Positions 35,798-43,268 of a stretch of 64,000 bases of DNA are shown here, piece after piece (the stretch's first letter is position 1; each line of letters begins with the position of its first letter). A program made the translations under genes and the position numbers. The stretch is taken from the NCBI RefSeq assembly GCF_900114085.1, contig NZ_FORU01000004.1:178066-242065 (forward strand), given 5' to 3'. The notes beneath the pieces are model-generated. The model saw nothing but the letters and a program-made list of their open reading frames with translations. It had not been told where the DNA came from and made no database searches. The stretch comes from Myroides guanonis. GTDB taxonomy: Bacteria > Bacteroidota > Bacteroidia > Flavobacteriales > Flavobacteriaceae.

Positions 35798-36457
35798 TTA
35801 ATGATTAGACTTATACACCATTTCATTTCTAAATTCAAAAAGTAAACGCGCAATCTCAATTCTATTATTTATCTTTTTATTCATAAGAATATTATTTATC
35901 TCTTTGTTTATAAGATAATAATAGTATTTATATGCTTGACTAAAATTAATTGTATTATTCAAAATCATTTTAATTATGGAAATTGAAACTTTCACATAAG
36001 CTGCATTAAAGATGTCAATATCTGTATTAGACAAAGTTTTCTTAATTTCATTACGTTCATTATGCTGCTTTATTTCATGAGCTGAGCTGATTATATTACC
36101 AAACCCTATTGCAGAATTATACTTATATATTCGTTCCAATAATTCATTTGATCTGCAACTTAACAATAGAATATCGTGATTTTCAAAATATATGTTACTC
36201 CATTTGGCATCCAAAAAAAGATTTGCATATTCAAAATTTTCATTAGGAAGGAATAATCCTTCTGAGCTTCCATGACCTATGTATATTACGAAGGAAGTTT
36301 CATCAAGGTCACTTAATATTGTTTTTACACTTTGTACCGAGTTATCAGAATCATCAACGGAAATGTAATAATCAGGAAAATGATCTTCAAATGGTTTTAA
36401 GAATTTAGTTGACTCATCAAGAGAATGCAGTATTAAAACTTTATGATACATCATCAT
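35798..36457 (-). CDS. Caspase-like (CHAT/clan CD type) cysteine protease
   Basis: 219 residues. The central region shows the clan CD layout: a strand ending SFVIYIGHGSSEG with catalytic H62 and a second strand HDILLLSCRSNEL with catalytic C101, 39 residues apart, followed by an IGFGN segment. The N-terminal KVLILHSLDES strand is the first strand of the Rossmann-like caspase fold. The C-terminal half is helical. Such proteases act as executioners or signal cleavers in bacterial immunity (for example CHAT proteases of CRISPR type III systems). The gene overlaps the upstream receiver gene by 17 bases, a sign of strict coupling. Specificity (Arg, Asp or other P1) cannot be predicted. Confidence 0.72.
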   Translation of the reverse strand: MMMYHKVLILHSLDESTKFLKPFEDHFPDYYISVDDSDNSVQSVKTILSDLDETSFVIYIGHGSSEGLFLPNENFEYANLFLDAKWSNIYFENHDILLLSCRSNELLERIYKYNSAIGFGNIISSAHEIKQHNERNEIKKTLSNTDIDIFNAAYVKVSISIIKMILNNTINFSQAYKYYYYLINKEINNILMNKKINNRIEIARLLFEFRNEMVYKSNH

Positions 36458-37160
36458 TAATTTTAGTATAATGAGCTAAAGACAAATCCATTAATTCCTT
36501 AACGAAGTATAGGCCAATACCATTTTCTTCGGGATTATTGAATATTTCACTGATTGTTTTTCCATCAAAATTTGCATTACCAAAATTAACGACTTCCTTC
36601 TTTTCTAAGCTTAGAATTGAATTTAAAACAATATTTGAAATAGTCTTAGACTCTTTTTTTAATAATGTAATTATTTCATCGTATTGAGTCCCATCTCTTT
36701 TCCAAAACTTTATTTTTAAATCTAAAATATTGGAAACAAAATTATTTAAAGATAAATCATCAATTGAATTTGGCTTTTTACATACTTCATTTGAAATTTT
36801 TTCTAGTATATATTTTGAGGCATTTTTGATGTCCGAAGAATAAATTAAAAATTGTTTATCTTTAAGTTTATCTTTAGCTGAAATACTCATAGAAATAATA
36901 TCCCAACCAAAGATATTTGGCAAACTCATATTCCAATCTGATAATACAAGTGTTATGTTTTTTCCTTGCGTTTTTAATATAATCTCATCTTTAAAACCTT
37001 TTTCATCAAATTCACCGGTGCTTGGATCAAGAAAATTTGTTGGATTTATATGAATAGGATTACAATCGTAACCTTTTATTTTTACATTTATATTGTATTG
37101 CTTTAATGTGTCCTCGTCGTCGTCGAAAACTAGATAATCTGCAGGTATTTTTTTAGGCAT
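36441..37160 (-). CDS. Response-regulator receiver protein with unassigned C-terminal domain
   Basis: 239 residues. Residues 6-125 follow the receiver fold: the acidic pocket VFDDDEDTL (D13, D14), the phospho-acceptor candidate D75 at the end of strand beta-3 (LVLSDWNM, with GWDII after it), and S108/S109 after strand beta-4 (FLIYSSD) in the switch Ser/Thr place. The loop between beta-2 and beta-3 is longer than usual. The C-terminal 100 residues are helical (YDEIITLLKKESKTISNIVLNSILSLEKKE) with no DNA-binding motif. Starts 1 base after the GHKL ATPase stop and overlaps the protease by 17 bases, so it probably relays a phosphate or conformational signal between the two. Confidence 0.78.
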   Translation of the reverse strand: MPKKIPADYLVFDDDEDTLKQYNINVKIKGYDCNPIHINPTNFLDPSTGEFDEKGFKDEIILKTQGKNITLVLSDWNMSLPNIFGWDIISMSISAKDKLKDKQFLIYSSDIKNASKYILEKISNEVCKKPNSIDDLSLNNFVSNILDLKIKFWKRDGTQYDEIITLLKKESKTISNIVLNSILSLEKKEVVNFGNANFDGKTISEIFNNPEENGIGLYFVKELMDLSLAHYTKINDDVS

Positions 37161-37161
37161 A

Positions 37162-39711
37162 TTATATAATTATTTCAAAACCAGCACCTCTTAGTTTTGT
37201 ACTGTTACCAATAAAAGTTATTGTTCCTTTTAAATTTTTCAATCTATTTTTAACATCAAACATTCCGATTCCAGAACCTCTTTCGTTTGATTCTCTAACT
37301 CCCAACTCAAAAATTGAATTAGGATTTCTTACTAGTTTAGAATCCATACCAATACCATCATCATAATAACGTATAATAGTTTTGTTTTCAATACGATCTA
37401 AATTCACCAATATATTTTTCGCTTTAGCCTTATAAGAGTTTGAAACAAGATTATCTAATATTATATCTATTTCAATTGGATTAATAAGATAAAATTTATC
37501 AAAGACACCATCTATTTTAAAGCTTAGTTTAGGTCTGGATAAAGCTATATCTTCGAAATATTCTTTTATATAAATAGGCAAGTTTATTCTCTGCTTAGTA
37601 TGTTTATAATCAAAATTTGACTTAATAATAATTTGTGAAACTTTTATAGCTTTATCAATATTATTTTTAATAGAATAAATTTTATTTTTGGTCTCGATGT
37701 CTATGTTAGAAGATAATAAATCGTTTACATAAGTGGCTGCATTTCCAACATAAAGATCAATAGAATGTATCAACTGTTCAGCATCGTCACTTAAAGTTTT
37801 TCTAGTAGCATTTAGATATTGGTTTTTTTGAGTTTCAATATTTAATTTCTCAGTAATTAATTTTCCCTTTTCTTCTTCCTCCTTAGCCTTTTGTTCTGCT
37901 AACTGTCTTAACTCTTCCTCTTCCTTAGCTCTCATTTCAGCCTTAAGCTTGGCTACTTGTGCTAAGGCTCTCTCTTTTTCTTTTCTCTCAAGATCTAATT
38001 CTGCATTTTTTCTTTTTTCTGCTTCTTCTCTTTGTTTTCTTTCTGCTTCCTCTCTTTTTTGCTTTTCTAACTCTGCTCGTTTTTCTGCCTCAATTCTCCT
38101 TTTTCTTTCTACTTCTTCTCTATTTTCTGCTTCTTCTCTTTTCTGCTTTTCTTTAAGAATTTCAGTAGTTAATTTAGTTACCTCTGATTTTAATACTTTA
38201 TCATTGGTTTTTAAGGCAATCTCATTTAAGTCTTTAAGAATATCTAACTTAACAACATTTAATTCCTCTGCGAGGAATTGTGTCATTTCTTTATTAAAGT
38301 CTAATATCTCAATTGATTCATCTTGGACTAATCCCTTTATTATTTGAGTATAATCTACTCTACTTCCAACATTACTAAGTGCTACTTGGTTACTCTCATA
38401 GTTATCTTGATCTGACTTTAATTCTTTTCTAAATAATCCTACATAATTTTCGTCATTAAAATAGCCTTCTTGTAGAAAGTTACCTCCCCACAAAACGCCT
38501 ACAACATACCTTTCTAACTTACGAGAGGTATCTTTGAACAAATTTTTAATTTCTTTAGCACCTGCTGTATTAATCAGTCCTCCATCACGACTTGATGTCT
38601 CTTTGAACTGTTCATGATTATTTGTTACAATTGAAATTTGCCCCAAAATATCACGTGTTCCTAAATATCTTGAATGACCTTGTTGCTTTCGTCTATCTAA
38701 TTCCCAACTATCATCGCCATTCTCACCATATGGCAAAACTCTTACGCCATTTTTATATAAAAAGAGAGAGCCATACTCTACAGACCTAATTCCCATTCTT
38801 CTAGTAAATATATTTTTAGCAGAAGTGTTTAAAAATAAGATAGAAACGTTAAAATCATCTAACAAATCATATTGATTTATTTCCCTAATTTTATACATCA
38901 AAGTTCCTCTATCATAAATTTGGGTATAGATATACTCTCCTTCAGTATACTGATCTAACCTCGTTGTTCTTAATGATAAAACCTCAATGACAGTATTTTT
39001 AACCAGGCCATTTACTTTTTTATTATCCTCTTTCTCCCTGGAATCAGATAGAGCCTCCCTTTCACACTCTATTTCTATTGAGAAATTATTAAGATCCCCA
39101 AACGGATTAATAAGTTTCTCTAAAAATCTACGAAGTGTAATTAACTCATCTCTAGTCCATAATTTATGTAAACCACTAATTTCAATAATAGTTCCGTGAT
39201 TTTTTAATAAAGGAAATTGAAAGCCAAATTCAGCTTTACTGTGTTCAACGTCAATACTGGTAAACGTAGCATTTTGATTCACATCAAATAGACTCCAGTC
39301 AATTGAAATAACTTCACAATTAGATGCTTTAACTGTCTTTGTTGTCATTTTAAGGTATCTACCGAGTCTATCAGCCGAAAACCTTCCTACTCCTTTTGCT
39401 CCCGCAAAGTGTTGTCTATCTTTAACTATGTCTCTAAAAAGATCATCTATATCTTCATCTTCTGAATCATCTTTCTTCGCTGAATAAGCTAAGAATAACC
39501 ATTTATCCCTAATATCATTTAAATCCATTCCTTTACCATTGTCGGATATGATTATCGAATCTGACTTGATATTTATAATGACATTCCTAGCCCTAGCATC
39601 ATATGAATTTTTGACTAACTCAAAAACAGCAACATTATCATTTTCAATTAAATCTCGTCCAACAATATTCTTTAATGCTGAACTAACTTTAAATTCTAAT
39701 TTTTCAGACAT
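37162..39711 (-). CDS. Double GHKL protein: MORC-like ATPase, coiled coil, histidine-kinase-like ATPase
   Basis: 849 residues. N-terminal GHKL ATPase (1-200) with N35 (ELVKNSYDA), D57 (SDNGKGMD) and the GAKGVGRFS lid (104-112), then an S5-like domain with NGVRVLPYG and LDRRKQQGHSRYLG, as in MORC/paraMORC proteins. A 100-residue charged coiled coil (520-620) follows. Then a DHp-like region holding H649 in LIHSID, and a second GHKL domain at 735-849 with N754 (LDNLVSNS), D785 (YDDGIGMD) and G812-G816 (GSGIG). So a MORC-type clamp and a sensor-kinase-type catalytic domain are joined. It starts 5 bases after the methyltransferase stop and is followed by a receiver gene. H649 as phospho-acceptor is a guess. 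Confidence 0.8.
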   Translation of the reverse strand: MSEKLEFKVSSALKNIVGRDLIENDNVAVFELVKNSYDARARNVIINIKSDSIIISDNGKGMDLNDIRDKWLFLAYSAKKDDSEDEDIDDLFRDIVKDRQHFAGAKGVGRFSADRLGRYLKMTTKTVKASNCEVISIDWSLFDVNQNATFTSIDVEHSKAEFGFQFPLLKNHGTIIEISGLHKLWTRDELITLRRFLEKLINPFGDLNNFSIEIECEREALSDSREKEDNKKVNGLVKNTVIEVLSLRTTRLDQYTEGEYIYTQIYDRGTLMYKIREINQYDLLDDFNVSILFLNTSAKNIFTRRMGIRSVEYGSLFLYKNGVRVLPYGENGDDSWELDRRKQQGHSRYLGTRDILGQISIVTNNHEQFKETSSRDGGLINTAGAKEIKNLFKDTSRKLERYVVGVLWGGNFLQEGYFNDENYVGLFRKELKSDQDNYESNQVALSNVGSRVDYTQIIKGLVQDESIEILDFNKEMTQFLAEELNVVKLDILKDLNEIALKTNDKVLKSEVTKLTTEILKEKQKREEAENREEVERKRRIEAEKRAELEKQKREEAERKQREEAEKRKNAELDLERKEKERALAQVAKLKAEMRAKEEEELRQLAEQKAKEEEEKGKLITEKLNIETQKNQYLNATRKTLSDDAEQLIHSIDLYVGNAATYVNDLLSSNIDIETKNKIYSIKNNIDKAIKVSQIIIKSNFDYKHTKQRINLPIYIKEYFEDIALSRPKLSFKIDGVFDKFYLINPIEIDIILDNLVSNSYKAKAKNILVNLDRIENKTIIRYYDDGIGMDSKLVRNPNSIFELGVRESNERGSGIGMFDVKNRLKNLKGTITFIGNSTKLRGAGFEIII

Positions 39712-39716
39712 AATAT

Positions 39717-40934
39717 TTAGAAGAATGATTTTAAAATTAAACCTGCTTGCTCAGCAAATAGGGGAGGTATAGCGTTTCCTACTTGTGTATAACGAGGAAC
39801 TTCTTTTACGCGAAGTTTTCCTCCAGTGGTGTATTTTCCACGGAATTCATACCAATCTGGAAAACTTTGAATACGAGCATATTCTCTTACCGTTAAAATA
39901 CGTGGTTCTTTATAGTGAATATAATCATCCGGTAAGGTGGTGATTGTAGGACTTTTACTATCAGAACACAAAGGAATTATAGTGTGCTTTTTTAACCCGT
40001 ATTGATCTTTTATCTGTTGACTTAAGTCAAAGTTTCTTCTATTTAATGATAAGTCTAAAATAATTTTAAAACGATTGGATGTCTCTACAAAATGTTTGGC
40101 ATAACGATGACTATCTGCAACGGTTCTTTTAATATTCTTCCTCATTAACTTTTGATAAGCACTTTCCTTTTTACCATATATTCCTGCTTGAAAACTAGGA
40201 GTATCAGGTGACGCCTCCGTTCCATGTGATCTAAACAAATCTGATATAGCATCTCCTAAGGTTGTGGTTTTATTGAGACCTTTAGTTTTTAAGAAAGAAA
40301 AAGAATTTTCTTCTAGTTGAGTAAAGAAAGATTCTACTCTTTCTTGAGAAGCATTATCAAGGTTGTTTTTCATTCCCACCAATATAAATCTTGTTCTCTT
40401 TTGAGGAACCCCATATTCACCAAAATCAACTAATTGTCCCTTTACAAAATAGCCTAAGTCTTTTAGTTTTTGAGTTACTAAAGCAGAGTAAGCAATTCCT
40501 TTCTCTTTATTCTTTTTAAACTCCATGGTAAACCCCTTAACATTCTCAAAGAATATCAAGTCGGGCTGAACACAGTCAACAAACTTAATGTAGGAATTTA
40601 CCAGGTCATTTCTGAGGTCTGTTTCATTTCTCCTACCTGCCATAGAGAACCCCTGACATGGAGGTCCACCTGCAACGATTGATATTGTTCCGCGAAGTGC
40701 TTTTAAATTATCTTCATAATTTTCAAGAACTTCATTGATATCGTGATTTTCAATGGGAAGCCAAGCTGGCCAATCAAAGTGCTGCTTTTTATCTATCAGA
40801 TTATGTTCCAAAGTTTCGAAAGCATCTGAGTTCTTTTCAATAGCAAAAAGTCCTTGAATTCCTGCATTGTGAAGACCTAAAGACAAGCCACCACATCCGG
40901 CAAACAGATCAATATATTTTTTATTAGTAGGCAT
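39717..40934 (-). CDS. DNA (cytosine-5) methyltransferase heading the GHKL-receiver-protease operon
   Basis: 405 residues with complete m5C motifs: I (DLFAGCGGLSLGL), IV with C93 (GGPPCQGFSMAGR), VI (FFENVKGF), VIII (QKRTRFILVGM), IX (RIQSFPDWYEF) and X (QVGNAIPPLFAEQAG). The recognition domain lies between VIII and IX. It is not close to the paired enzymes at 23.5-26.2 kb in its variable parts. Its stop lies 5 bases before the GHKL ATPase start, so the modification enzyme and the presumed sensor are made together, as expected for a system that must spare self DNA. Confidence 0.92.
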   Translation of the reverse strand: MPTNKKYIDLFAGCGGLSLGLHNAGIQGLFAIEKNSDAFETLEHNLIDKKQHFDWPAWLPIENHDINEVLENYEDNLKALRGTISIVAGGPPCQGFSMAGRRNETDLRNDLVNSYIKFVDCVQPDLIFFENVKGFTMEFKKNKEKGIAYSALVTQKLKDLGYFVKGQLVDFGEYGVPQKRTRFILVGMKNNLDNASQERVESFFTQLEENSFSFLKTKGLNKTTTLGDAISDLFRSHGTEASPDTPSFQAGIYGKKESAYQKLMRKNIKRTVADSHRYAKHFVETSNRFKIILDLSLNRRNFDLSQQIKDQYGLKKHTIIPLCSDSKSPTITTLPDDYIHYKEPRILTVREYARIQSFPDWYEFRGKYTTGGKLRVKEVPRYTQVGNAIPPLFAEQAGLILKSFF

Positions 40935-41047
40935 TTTGTTTATTTAAAATATTCCTGGTGTACGAAAATACATAATATATAACTTTTTCTGATTATATAA
41001 TTAAGAAATATCTTCATTTCATTAGGTCTTAGAGACAAAATCTTAAT

Positions 41048-41560
41048 CTATATTTCTTTTAATACTAGATTTTTAGAATATGTTTTTGTTTTATACTTAT
41101 TTAATGGATTTGCTGTGCCCCTTAAGATAGATTCGAATTGATCAATTTGTTTAGCATTCTCCATGTTGATAAGAATTAAACTATAATGTTCAAAAGCATA
41201 TAAAGAGGCTTCTTTGAATGATTCCGTTTTATCTAAAGTTGTTTTAAAATTATCACCTAAAATTTGTCTGCTTTTTACATACATCAAGCGATTAAACCAA
41301 GCATCAGGCCTTATATCTAAATGTTTTGCAATACGCTCAGTGAACGAAACATTCCTCGCTTTACCAACCAATATAATGGCATCATCTTCTTTAAAAATAT
41401 ACACTCCATGCCCCGGTGTGATCAACTGATTATTGAAGTAAGTCAGATCCTTTACTTTTAGATCGTTTAAATGTCTTCCTTTTTTCCTTCTAAGTATTTC
41501 GATAAATTCACCGACAGTAAATTCCTTATAATCATCAAACTCTACTAGATAGTCATCCAT
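41048..41560 (-). CDS. GIY-YIG nuclease-like protein
   Basis: 170 residues. A GIY-YIG core spans about 48-155: HGVYIF (GIY motif, Y54), IILVGKA (YIG motif, with leucine replacing the usual tyrosine at 64), R76 and H80 in ERIAKHL, E143 in QFESIL and N151 in NPLN. This is the family order, including the metal-binding glutamate. The N-terminal 45 residues form a helical lead. It could be the restriction nuclease belonging to the m5C methyltransferase 113 bases downstream, as GIY-YIG enzymes pair with m5C methyltransferases in Eco29kI-type systems. The lost YIG tyrosine makes activity uncertain. Confidence 0.68.
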   Translation of the reverse strand: MDDYLVEFDDYKEFTVGEFIEILRRKKGRHLNDLKVKDLTYFNNQLITPGHGVYIFKEDDAIILVGKARNVSFTERIAKHLDIRPDAWFNRLMYVKSRQILGDNFKTTLDKTESFKEASLYAFEHYSLILINMENAKQIDQFESILRGTANPLNKYKTKTYSKNLVLKEI

Positions 41561-41623
41561 AGTTTTAATTTTAAAATAGTTTTCTTTTTATTCATAGGTG
41601 ATATTTAAAAAGCGAATGCCCCC

Positions 41624-41989
41624 TTAGTATTCAGACCAGTTCTCATATGTGTTTACTGATGTCGCATTTAACTTATCAATTAAATACTTCGCAATTAATC
41701 TATTAGCCTCTAATAGTGTATGGGGCATTTTTGTTATATCTGTCATACCCCCGCTTAAATTAAAAATGTTTTTTTCTCTACAGTTTAGGTAAGGTATGAA
41801 TTTAGGGCCGTCAACGAAGGGTACCGAATTAAAAGAAACTATACCGTATTTTAAAAGAAAATCATCAAAAAAGCCATAATAACTATTTCTATTACTTTTT
41901 CTATATTCTTTAGCTAAAAATACTTTAAGAGGTGTATTGAGTTCTTTAAAATATTCTTTGAATTCTTTCTCAAATGATAATATACTCAT
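41624..41989 (-). CDS. Small uncharacterised protein
   Basis: 121 residues, soluble, not recognised. Basic N-terminal helices (KVFLAKEYRKSNRNSYYGFFDDFLLKYG) lead into a region with small and polar residues (FVDGPKFIPYLNCREKNIFNLSGGMTDITKMPHTLLEANRLIAKYLIDKL). It sits between the two GIY-YIG genes, on the same strand, with spacers of 63 and 50 bases, so it is probably cotranscribed with them. No function is proposed. Confidence 0.6.
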   Translation of the reverse strand: MSILSFEKEFKEYFKELNTPLKVFLAKEYRKSNRNSYYGFFDDFLLKYGIVSFNSVPFVDGPKFIPYLNCREKNIFNLSGGMTDITKMPHTLLEANRLIAKYLIDKLNATSVNTYENWSEY

Positions 41990-42039
41990 AACTTGTTTTT
42001 TTTAAATGAATTTATATGCAGAATAGTTTAGATCATTGT

Positions 42040-42513
42040 TTATTCAATGATTTTAAATATTTTATCTGCAATTTCTTTTCCCTGTTCGTAATTATTATTG
42101 AAATGAATTTCATTTTGATATGTTGGCCATTTACCAGTTTTTGTTCTTATAAGAAAAGCTAGTTCTGCCTCAATGTTTTCAATTTTAACTTTGTTTAATG
42201 TTTCAAAACACCAAACGTATATATCTACGCATTCTTTATTTTTCCACTTATAACCATGGTAACCTTTACTTCCATCTGCTTTTAAACCATATCTAAACCT
42301 AGCGGTTAGTGACTGAACGGTAGTGCCAACATACAGTACCTCATTATTCTCTTTTATTACATATATCTTAGGTATTCTCTTTTTGACTAATCTCTTATGA
42401 AATGATTTCATTGATTGTTGGGTACTCATATCTATGAAAGAGTTAATCCTATTCTCTAACAAGGTTATTTTTAATTTATCAAAATCATGTAAATCATTCA
42501 CTAGCATACTCAT
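42040..42513 (-). CDS. GIY-YIG nuclease family protein
   Basis: 157 residues. The GIY-YIG domain starts at about 48: PKIYVIKENNEVLYVGTT gives the two strands with Y51 and the YVG of 61-63, followed by arginines (LTARFRYG, R72/R74), a helix with glutamates E115/E117 (NIEAELAFLIR) and a terminal N in YQNEI. The N-terminal 45 residues are helical and basic. The signature is more orthodox than in the second GIY-YIG gene at 41048. It could nick or cut DNA or process intermediates; which methyltransferase it works with is unclear. Confidence 0.75.
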   Translation of the reverse strand: MSMLVNDLHDFDKLKITLLENRINSFIDMSTQQSMKSFHKRLVKKRIPKIYVIKENNEVLYVGTTVQSLTARFRYGLKADGSKGYHGYKWKNKECVDIYVWCFETLNKVKIENIEAELAFLIRTKTGKWPTYQNEIHFNNNYEQGKEIADKIFKIIE

Positions 42514-42545
42514 ATAATTATTTCTTTTTCTAGCCTTTTACGGTT

Positions 42546-42674
42546 CTATTCCCCTTTCCTTCTCAATTCCCTAAGCTGTCGTTTAATTTCATAGATCTCT
42601 TCGTTCACTTTCTTTAAATGAAAGTAGATAGAGACAGCTATAATAATAGCAAACATAACAAAGTAGTCTATCAC
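42546..42674 (-). CDS. Small single-helix membrane protein (42 residues)
   Basis: An open frame from a GTG at 42674 (or an ATG six codons in) to TAG at 42546. It has a hydrophobic helix (YFVMFAIIIAVSIYF) followed by a basic, heptad-like tail (KKVNEEIYEIKRQLRELRRKGE). The composition is that of a genuine small inner-membrane protein with a short cytosolic coiled coil. It lies 32 bases ahead of the GIY-YIG gene on the same strand. No family is recognised. Confidence 0.45.
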   Translation of the reverse strand: MIDYFVMFAIIIAVSIYFHLKKVNEEIYEIKRQLRELRRKGE

Positions 42675-42680
42675 ATCAAC

Positions 42681-42855
42681 TTAATAAGCTCTAGCTGATG
42701 AATTGCCACCTCTTTTAGGTATAAAAGGCAATAGAAATGGAGCTGTTATTTCTAGCGTAATTGAACTTATAATCTTGTATTTCTGTCAAGGTAGTTTTCT
42801 CAAAACGATCTTCGAGTTCCTTTTACTTTGATGATTCTGCTTTACTATCAGTCAT
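42681..42855 (-). pseudogene. Remnant of a small gene
   Basis: From an ATG at 42855 the frame reads MTDSKAESSK and then hits TAA. The same frame continues as KELEDRFEKTTLTEIQDYK, and a one-base shift then opens PFLLPFIPKRGGNSSARAY to a TAA at 42681. The coding-like character of all three pieces on one strand points to a short gene broken by one stop and one frameshift. It could also be chance. Confidence 0.3.
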
Positions 42856-42985
42856 TTTAATTATATAATCTATTCTCCTTATCTAAACAAATACCTTAAC
42901 TATTCGTGATTATGCTTATTTAATAATTAAAATAAGTCGTTACCTATTTCGTTAAATCCATCCCAATTTACTCAAATTAATGATA

Positions 42986-43026
42986 TAAAAAAACCAACCT
43001 TACATTATTACTTGTAAAATTGGTTA
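42986..43026 (-). terminator. Rho-independent terminator downstream of the DGQHR gene
   Basis: On the minus strand AACCAA..TTACA pairs with TGTAA..TTGGTT and is followed by TTTTTTT. It lies about 240 bases beyond the stop codon of the DGQHR protein gene and is the first clear stop for that operon. Confidence 0.65.
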
Positions 43027-43110
43027 TTTATATTTCAACTGATTAAATAAGGAGGAAATAGAGGAGGGAATCTCCTCCCAAAGCTCAAACTATCGGATTT
43101 TCTTATTTCT

Positions 43111-43156
43111 AAATCAAAGAAATCCTTAAATCATAAAAATCACAGATCAGACAATT
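43111..43156 (+). repeat. 46-bp direct repeat, copy 3 of 3
   Basis: Same 46-base unit as 19177-19222 and 21416-21461, with three differences as read, followed by CAGTCTCCTATCTCC, which resembles the sequence after the other copies. A shorter piece, ATCACAGTTCAGACAA, recurs at about 43195. This places a piece of the left-hand repeat vocabulary inside the island. Confidence 0.8.
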
Positions 43157-43268
43157 TCAGTCTCCTATCTCCAAGTCTCTGTCTTCTAATTTAGATCACA
43201 GTTCAGACAAGAAACGAAGTAAATCGGAGAGAACGGAAAAGGATGATTCTTCTGGTGATATTTTTCAA

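Noticed and set aside
37949..38347. Serine/phenylalanine-rich open frame on the + strand
   Set aside because: It is the antisense of the charged coiled coil of the GHKL protein; composition follows from that.
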